From CAYLLT01 sp964591605 (GTDB taxonomy: Bacteria > Planctomycetota > Phycisphaerae > UBA1845 > PWPN01), in contig CAZQEN010000445.1 in NCBI GenBank assembly GCA_964591605.1, positions 1 through 5,330 of the forward strand: a stretch of DNA of 5,330 bases, in the 5' to 3' direction. Shown piece by piece: positions 1 through 4,880 of the stretch. Every line of letters begins with the position of its first letter. Positions within the stretch are counted from its first letter, which is position 1. The notes beneath the pieces are model-generated. The model made no database searches. It saw only the letters and a program-made list of their open reading frames with translations, and was not told the origin of the DNA. A program made the position numbers and the translations under genes.

Positions 1-82
1 ATTTGCCATGAAATCACGCATCGTCGCGTCCACGATCCTGTGCTCGCTGTGCATGGGGGCTGCGCCTGAGCGCCCGGCCAGC
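1..82 (+). repeat. Direct repeat copy 1: start of the thioredoxin-like gene (copy 2 at 3484-3565)
   Basis: Positions 1-82 match 3484-3565 without gaps, 76 of 82 bases identical, offset 3483 bp. The repeat covers the TTGCC before the start codon, the ATGA and the whole signal-peptide coding region. After a 48-bp (16-codon) stretch missing from copy 2, GCTCGAAGCGG at 133-143 matches 3568-3578. The repeat suggests that the whole module was duplicated and copy 2 later lost most of its body. Confidence 0.93.
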
Positions 83-1198
83 ACCCTTGACGCGACGCCA
101 TCGCTCCAGGCGACTGGATCGCGAAGCGATCCGCTCGAAGCGGCCGGCGTGTCAAACGTCGAGGTCAGGCCTACACTCCTGCGCCTGGACCGCCCGCCGG
201 CCAGGGAGCACCGGTGTTCGTTTCTGCTTCGGCACAAGGGCGAGGGGCCGATGAACGTCCTCTCCGCGGTCGCCACGGATGCGGCCATTGCGGTTGAGGT
301 CAAGGAACATGCGGCCGGCAGCGTCTACGTGGTCACGGCCACGCTTCCCGCCGGGTATCACACGCCGGCGGGCAAGGACGTGCACCTGCTGATCACGACG
401 GACATGACGGACAAGCCCGTCATCCGGATTCCGGTCAGCGTCAGCGCCGAGCCGCCGCCGGTGCTCGATCCGTGGATGGCCCGGCCGCGGGCGATGGTGG
501 GCCGGCCGGCGCCGGCGGTGACGTTGAAAACCGCGGATGGATGCGAGATTCGATTGGGCGACGCCGCATCCACGCCTGAGAAAGCCACCGGCGCCGATGG
601 GCCGTCCGCGCCTGCCGTCCAGTCGCCGCAGCCGCCGGCCTCGGGGCTGAGTCTGCAGCGCGATTCCGTCGGCCAGTCGCCGCGGCGACCGGGCTCCGGA
701 CCGACGCGGCAAGCGCCGCGTGACCGGCTCACCGCGGTCATGTTCTGGACCGGGCGCTGCGGCCACTGCGTCCGCCAGTTGCCCGTCTTCCAGCGCGTGG
801 CTGAGTCTTATGCCGACAGAGCCGTTGAGTTCGTCACCGTTTGTGCCGGCGACCGCAACGCCGCCCAGGTGGCCGACGCGGCCGGGCAGCGCGGGCTCAG
901 GCTGCCCGTCGGCCTCGACCCTGACTACACGGCCGCGCGGCGCTACGCGATCAGGGCGTTCCCGTTCGTCTGCCTGATCGGCAAAGACGGGCGCATCGAA
1001 TCCGTCCACGGCCGGCGGCCCACCTACGACGACAAGGACGGCCTTGAAAACCTCGAGGGCGATCTGCGCAGCCAGCTCGACCGCCTGCTGGCCCTTGACA
1101 CGCCGGGCGGACGAACGCCGCTGACCGAGCCCGGAGGTCCGGCGTCCCCGGCGAGTCAAGGGCCGGCGGGCAAGGCCCGCGGGCGCGCGTCAAGATGA
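8..1198 (+). CDS. Secreted TlpA-like thioredoxin-fold protein with DUF1573-like N-terminal domain
   Basis: The 396-aa product starts with a Sec-type signal peptide (basic MKSR, hydrophobic core at residues 5-18, likely cleavage after the GAA at 17-19; no good lipobox). Residues 51-147 form a beta-rich segment resembling the DUF1573/Ig-like repeats found before thioredoxin domains in planctomycete exported proteins. The thioredoxin/TlpA part begins with VGRPAPAVTLKTADG (164-178), then has an unusual 50-residue Pro/Ser/Gly-rich insert (188-238). It resumes with FWTGRCGHC (active cysteines 251 and 254) and the cis-proline at 319 (AFPFVCLIGKDG). The role is probably extracytoplasmic thiol-disulfide exchange; the substrate is not shown. 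Its TGA overlaps the ATG of the RHS gene (ATGA at 1195-1198), so the two are probably translationally coupled. The start is supported by the near-identical copy of this gene start at 3491 behind GAGGAGA. The fold call is secure; the function is inferred. Confidence 0.85.
   Translation: MKSRIVASTILCSLCMGAAPERPASTLDATPSLQATGSRSDPLEAAGVSNVEVRPTLLRLDRPPAREHRCSFLLRHKGEGPMNVLSAVATDAAIAVEVKEHAAGSVYVVTATLPAGYHTPAGKDVHLLITTDMTDKPVIRIPVSVSAEPPPVLDPWMARPRAMVGRPAPAVTLKTADGCEIRLGDAASTPEKATGADGPSAPAVQSPQPPASGLSLQRDSVGQSPRRPGSGPTRQAPRDRLTAVMFWTGRCGHCVRQLPVFQRVAESYADRAVEFVTVCAGDRNAAQVADAAGQRGLRLPVGLDPDYTAARRYAIRAFPFVCLIGKDGRIESVHGRRPTYDDKDGLENLEGDLRSQLDRLLALDTPGGRTPLTEPGGPASPASQGPAGKARGRASR
619..692 (+). repeat. 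In-frame internal duplication within the thioredoxin insert
   Basis: A 20-bp motif beginning CCAGTCGCCGC at 619 recurs at 673, with 17 of 20 positions identical. The 54-bp offset equals 18 codons, so both copies encode the same peptide pattern, QSPxxPxSG, at residues 205-213 and 223-231. This explains part of the low-complexity insert that splits the thioredoxin domain. Confidence 0.6.
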
Positions 1199-2790
1199 TT
1201 GGCGAGGTATGTGATGCAAATGGGGGTGACCACCACTGGCGCTGGGGTTATCATGACCGCAGCGAGGTCACCGGGGCCGACCGGTGCGACACCACCACCC
1301 TGACCGGGAACTGCAGTCATTTGACGCCAGGCGATTACGATTACACGTACGATCCGATCGGCAACCGCACGCAGGCCACGCAGGACAGTGCGGCGACGCA
1401 CTACTGCGCGAACAACGTGAACCAGTACACGCTCACGCACGACGGGAGCGGGAGCTGCCCGCCGTCGGTGCCGAGCCTGTATTACGACGAGGACGGCAAC
1501 CTGATCAGCGACGCCGAGTACCAGTACCTCTGGGACGCCGAGAACCGCCTGGCCGGGGCCATCCCGCTGTATCCCACCGCGGGCAGCCAGGCCGCGCTGT
1601 ACGAGTACGATTACATGTCCCGCCGGATCGCCAGGGAGATCTACGCCTGGAACACGCAGATCCAGGACTGGGAGTACGATTCCGAGCTGCGCTTCGTTTA
1701 CGACCAGTGGAACGTCGTCCTCGTCCTCGACGATGCGAATGACATCATCCGCAAGTACACCTGGGGCCTGGACCTCTCCGGCCAGCGCGGCAGCGGTGTG
1801 GCACCGGGCGTCTCGCCGGTGGTTCCGGGCATTCACGGCGCCGGGGGCATCGGCGGTTTGCTGGCCGTCGAGGAGACGGCTGAGTCCGGCACGCCCAAGT
1901 ACTGGTTCCTCTACGACGCCAACGGCAATGTCGGCCAGCTTGTCGCGAACGCCTCCGGCTACGCGGTGGCCGCCCGCTACGAGTACGACGCCTACGGCGC
2001 CGTGATCGGCCCGGACACCGACAACGACGGCGACTGGCAGGACGACGCTACCGCACTTGCCCTGGCCAACCCCGTCCGATTCAGCACGAAGTGGTTGGAT
2101 GAGGAATCGAGTTTGGGCTATTGGGGCTACCGATACTACACTTGGGAACCCGGACGCTGGTTAAATCGGGATCCTTTGGGGGAACTTGGCGGTCTAAGTG
2201 ACTATTGTTACGTCAACAACCGGGTGGCGAACTCCTTTGACCCTGCTGGCCTTTTGGAGTTTGAACCCACCACGCAATGCAAGTACCAATGTGGTCAATG
2301 CTACAACAGGTGCCGAGAGCAGGGCGGAACTGCAACGAATTGTGAGCCGAGGTGGGAGCGATGCCACTGGAGTTGTCGAACGAGTGGAATTCCGCCCCGC
2401 GAATGCGACGAGCCTCCCGGTCCGACCCCGCCAGCTCCAGGCACGTGCCAAACGCAATGCTCGCTGGCAGGCACGATGCTTGTCCGAAGCGCCGGATGCA
2501 AAGCAATTACCGCAGGAACACCAATACCACACGACGATATTGCTGTGGGCGCGGTTACCTGTGCGTGTATCCTGTATATCATCATTGCGGAAGCCGCCGA
2601 AGCACCACGCATATCTTGGCCGGACGACGATCCCGATGACAAGTGCTACTGCCTCTGTAAAGGTGTAGCAGAGGGGATCGAGGAGTACGCTGGATACATT
2701 TCTCGATCGAGCTGTGTCGGCAAGAATGCATATTACCCCGGAAAGTGCCGATGTTCCGAGTTTCCTCCTTATTCTCCTTCGCCAAATTAG
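1195..2790 (+). CDS. Short RHS-core protein with a cysteine-rich C-terminal toxin tip
   Basis: The 531-aa protein has YD-type motifs through residues 52-268 (YDPIGNRT 52, YYDEDGNLI 96, WDAENRL 113, YEYDYMSRR 137, YDANGNV 240, YEYDAYG 262). The RHS-associated core follows: RFSTKWLDEESSLGYWGYRYY to 315, GRW 320-322, RDPLGE 325-330 and the boundary DPAG 349-352. After the core comes a 179-aa tip unlike the core. Full RHS proteins usually exceed 1000 residues and enclose the tip in a shell; this one has only the end of the shell and no signal peptide, so it looks like a displaced or orphan RHS end. The frame is open back to a stop at 1096-1098, but ATG 1195 is its first ATG and overlaps the thioredoxin stop; no Shine-Dalgarno is visible, so coupling would be needed. 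An 18-aa stretch at 197-214 looks inserted before HGAGGIGG. The RHS call is secure; toxicity is inferred from the architecture. Confidence 0.88.
   Translation: MIGEVCDANGGDHHWRWGYHDRSEVTGADRCDTTTLTGNCSHLTPGDYDYTYDPIGNRTQATQDSAATHYCANNVNQYTLTHDGSGSCPPSVPSLYYDEDGNLISDAEYQYLWDAENRLAGAIPLYPTAGSQAALYEYDYMSRRIAREIYAWNTQIQDWEYDSELRFVYDQWNVVLVLDDANDIIRKYTWGLDLSGQRGSGVAPGVSPVVPGIHGAGGIGGLLAVEETAESGTPKYWFLYDANGNVGQLVANASGYAVAARYEYDAYGAVIGPDTDNDGDWQDDATALALANPVRFSTKWLDEESSLGYWGYRYYTWEPGRWLNRDPLGELGGLSDYCYVNNRVANSFDPAGLLEFEPTTQCKYQCGQCYNRCREQGGTATNCEPRWERCHWSCRTSGIPPRECDEPPGPTPPAPGTCQTQCSLAGTMLVRSAGCKAITAGTPIPHDDIAVGAVTCACILYIIIAEAAEAPRISWPDDDPDDKCYCLCKGVAEGIEEYAGYISRSSCVGKNAYYPGKCRCSEFPPYSPSPN
2251..2787 (+). 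other. Variable tip domain of the RHS protein: 19-cysteine putative toxin with one hydrophobic helix
   Basis: This encodes residues 353-531 after the DPAG boundary. Cysteines lie at 362, 366, 369, 373, 383, 390, 394, 404, 418, 422, 435, 456, 458, 484, 486, 488, 507, 518 and 520; the preceding 352 residues have only six. The domain starts with CxxxCxxCxxxC and a Pro-rich linker (406-415). It then has a hydrophobic stretch at 449-465 (IAVGAVTCACILYIIIA), an acidic WPDDDPDD segment and a CYCLC cluster. No nuclease, ADP-ribosyltransferase or deaminase signature is visible. The cysteines could bind metal or form disulfides, and the helix could insert in a membrane; both are inference. I do not recognise the family. 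Confidence 0.6.
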
Positions 2791-2809
2791 GCGAACGAGG
2801 TCTAATGCC

Positions 2810-3193
2810 ATGTCGAACCATGATCCCAATGCCTCCAGATTCATTCCGCCCTCGCCAGAGGTCTGTTCAGCTCTGGCTGCGACGGAATTCCCGTCTTCCC
2901 TCTCACAACTTCCTCACATAAAAAGAGTATTGCTGGTCTGTGTTCGAAAACCCGCATCTGGAGAGCAGCATGCACCCCTACTCCTCGGGGTGGAGTTTAT
3001 AGATGAAAATGAGGGGGATATCCCCGCGCTCACGAAGCACATATCAGATCTTTTCGAGAAGCTCTGCCCCAGCTTGCCCTTCGATGGCGTGCTGTCATTG
3101 ACCGGCCTATCAAGGATCTTCGGTGGATCAGATCCAACTTTGGCTGAGTTCTACTCATCGGCAGTGTGTCTGTCGACGGGGGAGCCCAAGTAA
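2810..3193 (+). CDS. SseB C-terminal-domain-like protein, candidate immunity protein
   Basis: The product has 127 aa. The ATG at 2810 is preferred over an upstream in-frame ATG at 2714, which lies inside the RHS coding region; CGAGG sits 9 bases before 2810. From residue 15 the pattern follows the C-terminal domain of SseB-like (enhanced serine sensitivity) proteins: a PSPEV segment, helix with LSQLPHIKRVLLVCV (31-45), LLLGVEFID (57-65), helix PALTKHISDLFEKLCPSLP (72-90), FDGVLSL and a final LAEFYSSAV (111-119). The molecular function of that domain is not well established. A small soluble gene placed 19 bp after the RHS stop, with the same lower-GC codon use as the tip, is the usual position of a cognate immunity gene. 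The family match is by eye, and immunity is inferred from context. Confidence 0.62.
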   Translation: MSNHDPNASRFIPPSPEVCSALAATEFPSSLSQLPHIKRVLLVCVRKPASGEQHAPLLLGVEFIDENEGDIPALTKHISDLFEKLCPSLPFDGVLSLTGLSRIFGGSDPTLAEFYSSAVCLSTGEPK

Positions 3194-3317
3194 CTGCGAA
3201 GAAGACGGGACACCGATTCGGCACCAAAGGCGCACGGGAACCGGTGACTCGTAGCGAGCGACTCGTTCTAAAGCGCGGGATGGTCGGTCAGTTGGGAAAG
3301 AGATTGAGGGATCTCCC
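3194..3317 (+). other. Spacer between the putative immunity gene and the next module
   Basis: No ORF of note and no convincing promoter or Rho-independent terminator is visible. ACTCG occurs twice (in GACTCGTAGCGAGCGACTCG, 3245-3264), giving only a weak short repeat. GAGGG at 3306-3310, 7 bases before ATG 3318, is a plausible Shine-Dalgarno for the next small ORF. Confidence 0.45.
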
Positions 3318-3494
3318 ATGAAACGATCCATCGTACCGGTCGCCCTGTTGTGCAGCCTTTGCCTCTCGGCAAGCGAGCCCGCCGCGGCGGGCGGTGTTCA
3401 GGCCAGCCGGAGCGTGATCGTCCTGCCCGCGCGGCTGCACGGGCCGCGGAACAGAATCCCAGTTGCTGCAAGGTTTCGAGGAGAATTGCCATGA
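3318..3494 (+). CDS. Small exported ORF (58 aa), possibly a gene-start remnant
   Basis: The predicted product begins MKRSIVPVALLCSLCLSASE, a good Sec signal peptide that shares the pattern K-S-IV-LCSLC with the thioredoxin-like protein's leader, so the two leaders look paralogous. The mature part (about 30 residues) contains RSVIVLPARLHGPRNRIPVA, faintly like the start of an Ig-like/BIG2 domain in planctomycete exported proteins, which suggests the N-terminus of a once longer gene. It has a Shine-Dalgarno (GAGGG, 3306-3310). Its TGA overlaps the ATG of the next frame (ATGA at 3491-3494). The bases before position 8 of the window (TTGCCATGA) show that an ORF ending in the same way could precede the intact thioredoxin gene. 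It is either a real small leader gene or a remnant. Confidence 0.45.
   Translation: MKRSIVPVALLCSLCLSASEPAAAGGVQASRSVIVLPARLHGPRNRIPVAARFRGELP
3478..3484 (+). promoter_or_regulatory. Ribosome binding site for the duplicated leader at 3491
   Basis: GAGGAGA ends 6 bases before the ATG at 3491. It supports that start and, by homology of the duplicated segment, the start at 8 of the intact gene, whose own upstream bases lie outside the window. Confidence 0.6.
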
Positions 3495-3565
3495 ACTCAT
3501 GCATCGTCGCATCCACGATCCTGTGCTCGCTGTGCATGGGGGCTGCGCCTGTGCGCCCGTCCAGC
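3484..3565 (+). repeat. Direct repeat copy 2 of the thioredoxin-like gene start
   Basis: This is the partner of 1-82 (76 of 82 identical). Four of its five coding differences cluster at the start codon region and near the 3' edge; the core from 3512 to 3551 is identical to copy 1, which suggests recent duplication or gene conversion. Confidence 0.92.
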
Positions 3566-3703
3566 GAGCTCGAAGCGGGAGAATCGAACGGGACGCGACT
3601 CATTCTGAAGGCAGGCTGTTCGGGTCGATGTGTCGATGTTATGAATGTTATGAGGCGTGCCAGGGGCGCTCGCGGCAGGGTCAAGGATGGGCGGGTACCA
3701 TGA
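3491..3703 (+). pseudogene. Truncated duplicate of the thioredoxin-like gene
   Basis: This 70-codon frame opens with MNSCIVASTILCSLCMGAAP, against MKSRIVASTILCSLCMGAAP in the intact gene at 8. Similarity continues, after an in-frame 16-codon deletion, to LEAG-SN and then stops. No DUF1573-like or thioredoxin segment follows; from about residue 40 the frame is Arg/Gly-rich and reads across DNA that makes better sense in another frame (Cys-rich motif, 3628 on). It ends in an ATGA at 3700-3703. The signal peptide could still be made, but the protein is a remnant. Confidence 0.75.
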
Positions 3704-3756
3704 ACGAGCTCGATTGCGCTTACTGGAGGCACCCATACTCTCACGATGGTCCATGA
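3628..3756 (+). pseudogene. Relic of a cysteine-rich RHS-type tip
   Basis: This frame encodes MCRCYECYEACQGRSR and onward, 42 codons to a TGA at 3754-3756. The pattern CxCxxCYxxC matches the CxxCYxxC at the start of the intact RHS tip (residues 366-373). The underlying DNA also aligns: 2297-2314 and 3644-3661 agree at 12 of 18 bases. I infer that it is what is left of a second tip, fused by deletion to the duplicated leader at 3491. Its stop overlaps the ATG at 3753. The 3' part, from 3700, reads MNELDCAYWRHP and comes from a duplicated start of the next gene. The motif is short, so homology is not proven. Confidence 0.45.
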
Positions 3757-3774
3757 ATGAGCTCGATTGCGCTT
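3698..3774 (+). repeat. 24-bp direct repeat around two ATG codons, 53 bp apart
   Basis: CCATGAACGAGCTCGATTGC at 3698 recurs at 3751 with one difference (C at 3706, T at 3759); identity covers 23 of 24 bases, 3698-3721 and 3751-3774. A weaker similarity runs on to ACCCAT at 3731-3736 and 3785-3790. Both copies start an ATG frame encoding MNELDCA. Because 53 is not a multiple of three, the copies lie in different frames. Confidence 0.9.
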
Positions 3775-3795
3775 TGGTAGAACTACCCATCGGTT

Positions 3796-3800
3796 GGAGG
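3796..3800 (+). promoter_or_regulatory. Ribosome binding site deciding the start at 3810
   Basis: GGAGG lies 9 bases before ATG 3810 and is the best Shine-Dalgarno in the window. The alternative start at 3753 has none and would depend on coupling through its ATGA overlap. Confidence 0.65.
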
Positions 3801-3809
3801 TCACGGCAG

Positions 3810-4310
3810 ATGAATACTGATATTGATTGGCTTTCGGTGATCAAGCGACAGGGATCCGATATGCCAGCATCGCTATCCCGCATTATATCGAAGTCCGACC
3901 AAGCTTTTTGTCGAGAGGATGATTTTGATTCAATAGCGGAGGAACTGCTTGCGTTGGATTGTGAGGTGTCTTTGAATGTGTATGAATACTTGCGCATTGC
4001 GTTGGAAGTACACTTGGGAGTCATGAAGCGCCGACTTCATCTGGCATTGCAGACCGACCAGACGATCGAACATTGTTTTAAACTCTTCGCGAATCTTTCG
4101 CGTCATGGATTTGAGTCCCCGGCTGCAAAGGCCAGAATGGTCGTGATCTTGCTCCAGTACCTCCAAGGCAAACTGACTCCGGATGAATTGAGGCCTCTTG
4201 TCGAGGCGATGGTGGATGAGCTGGAGGGATTTCGCGTCGGTTGTGAAGAAAACCTGAGCATACTGCGTACGTTTTTGAAACCCGACGATCTCAGAGAAAA
4301 GACTCCATAG
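3810..4310 (+). CDS. Hypothetical helical protein, candidate orphan immunity protein
   Basis: The product has 166 aa from the start with the strong GGAGG, or 185 aa if translation begins at 3753 (MNELDCALVELPIGW). I do not recognise the family. The sequence is soluble, charged and predicted by eye to be almost all helix: DFDSIAEELLALD (about 40-52), YEYLRIALEVHLGVMKRRLH, HCFKLFANLSRHGFE, KARMVVILLQYLQGKLTP and LRPLVEAMVDELEGFRVGCEE. There is no signal peptide or membrane segment. Codon use and GC are lower than in the thioredoxin and RHS-core genes and resemble those of the RHS tip and the SseB-like gene. It follows the relic of a Cys-rich tip in the position where the intact module has its small partner gene, so an immunity role without its toxin is a fair inference. 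A helical regulator or an unrelated cargo gene remains possible. Confidence 0.7.
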   Translation: MNTDIDWLSVIKRQGSDMPASLSRIISKSDQAFCREDDFDSIAEELLALDCEVSLNVYEYLRIALEVHLGVMKRRLHLALQTDQTIEHCFKLFANLSRHGFESPAAKARMVVILLQYLQGKLTPDELRPLVEAMVDELEGFRVGCEENLSILRTFLKPDDLREKTP

Positions 4311-4453
4311 CAGAATCAGAATCGCAACCGCCGAGACAATCTCGAAGCATGCGTCCGTTTTGACGCCGCGCCAAGGTCGGCCAGCCGGCCCCGGCCGCCA
4401 CCCTCCGAACCATCGACACGTGCTGAACGGCCGACCTGCCCGTGAACCGTCCC

Positions 4454-4486
4454 TCGGGCCTCCGGCCCGAAAAGCCCGGCACGGGC
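4454..4486. repeat. Two adjacent GC-rich hairpins
   Basis: TCGGGCC (4454-4460) pairs perfectly with GGCCCGA (4464-4470) over a 3-base loop. GCCCG (4474-4478) pairs with CGGGC (4482-4486), again over 3 bases. They are separated by AAA. No T-run follows on the + strand, so they are not typical intrinsic terminators. They lie 144 bp after the last gene and could still stop transcription or protect mRNA ends. Confidence 0.5.
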
Positions 4487-4520
4487 ATCTCTGCACGGCG
4501 CAGGCGTTGCCCGCAACCCA

Positions 4521-4560
4521 GGAAGAGAAGCTCACGCAGAGGCGCTGAGCCCTCAGAGAA
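4521..4560 (-). repeat. CTCTGCG-type intergenic repeat
   Basis: Read on the minus strand, 4549-4531 gives CTCAGCGCCTCTGCGTGAG, flanked by TTCTCTGAGGG and CTTCTCTTCC. It has the look of the CTCTGCGCCTCTGCGTGAG words that I recall as scattered between genes in planctomycetes and verrucomicrobia. Their function is unknown. Confidence 0.5.
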
Positions 4561-4562
4561 TC

Positions 4563-4599
4563 GGATTCGAGATTTGAAATCTGAGATTTGAGATTGAGA
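4563..4599 (+). repeat. GAGATTT short tandem repeat
   Basis: After GGATTC, four successive units occupy 4569-4595: GAGATTT, GAAATCT, GAGATTT and GAGATT, followed by GAGA. The period is 7 bases. The AT-rich tract contrasts with the surrounding GC-rich DNA. A related copy lies at 5141-5155 (13 of 15 bases shared with 4563-4577). Confidence 0.7.
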
Positions 4600-4672
4600 C
4601 GTGTACGTGAGGTTCTTCCGGAAAAAAAGACGTTGCATGGTCGGAGTACAGGGGACAGAAGGCAGGCGAGGA

Positions 4673-4740
4673 CATCTGCGAAATCTGCGCCATCTGCGGA
4701 TCCAAATCATGGTCCGCAGATTTCACAGATTGCGCAGATT
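4673..4740. repeat. Large imperfect inverted repeat built of 9-bp ATCTGCG units
   Basis: The left arm (4673-4700) is three 9-bp units, CATCTGCGA, AATCTGCGC and CATCTGCGG, plus A. The right arm (4713-4740) is the inverted form, and the arms match at 23 of 28 positions with a 12-base centre, which itself can extend pairing through CCA/TGG. The result is a tandem repeat and a hairpin at once. Its left edge coincides with the end of recognisable similarity in the minus-strand relic at 4741 upward. Confidence 0.85.
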
Positions 4741-4880
4741 CGAGGCGAGTGCTGCCTGATCAGCGGCCTCCAGGAAGCCGCAGCCGGGCACCCCATGCAC
4801 CTGCATCGCCGCGCCGAGGATCGGGTACGTCCACGGGTGAAGACAGGGCCTGTATTCCATCAGTGTCCATCTGCGTGCAT
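4723..4880 (-). pseudogene. Relic of a GxxExxY-type (PD-(D/E)XK-like) gene
   Basis: On the minus strand, from 4827 downward, the frame reads YPILGAAMQVHGVPGCGFLE, then AADQAAL. This closely follows the N-terminal signature of GxxExxY proteins (typically IIGAAMEVHRxLGxGFLExVYxxAL). The conserved VY is replaced by AD. Nothing of the family remains after about 4745, where the frame enters the 9-bp repeats and stops at 4725-4723, so over half of the usual length (about 120-130 aa) is missing. Upstream, ATG 4880 starts MHADGH and then a TGA at 4862-4860, out of frame with the rest. GxxExxY proteins are nuclease-like proteins of uncertain role; this copy is surely dead. Confidence 0.62.

Noticed and set aside
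152..1159. Long open frame on the minus strand opposite the thioredoxin-like gene
   Set aside because: It is the mirror frame of a GC-rich gene; the product is Arg/Gly-rich with no recognisable domain, and the + strand frame has a signal peptide and an active site.
1156..1836. 226-codon minus-strand frame opposite the RHS core
   Set aside because: Val/Arg-rich product without motifs; the opposite strand encodes clear YD repeats and the RHS core.
2714..2809. N-terminal extension of the SseB-like gene to ATG 2714
   Set aside because: It would overlap the RHS coding region by 77 bp and add residues with no counterpart in the family; ATG 2810 has a better-placed CGAGG.
2194..2844. 216-codon minus-strand frame across the RHS tip
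   Set aside because: It has no Shine-Dalgarno or family motif and spans the boundary between two + strand genes; the + strand tip continues the RHS core frame without a break.
3236..3271. Possible terminator after the SseB-like gene
   Set aside because: GACTCG recurs directly rather than inverted; only a few bases can pair and no T-run follows.
3657..3752. N-terminal extension of the helical protein to ATG 3657
   Set aside because: The extension (MPGALAAGSRMGG...) reads over the tip relic and the 24-bp repeat in the wrong frame and has no Shine-Dalgarno.
4291..4710. 139-codon minus-strand frame after the last gene
   Set aside because: It overlaps the end of the helical gene, crosses the GAGATTT and CTCTGCG repeats and shows no domain.
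4673..4740. CRISPR-like array
   Set aside because: The units are 9 bp, contiguous and inverted at the centre; there are no spacers and no cas genes.
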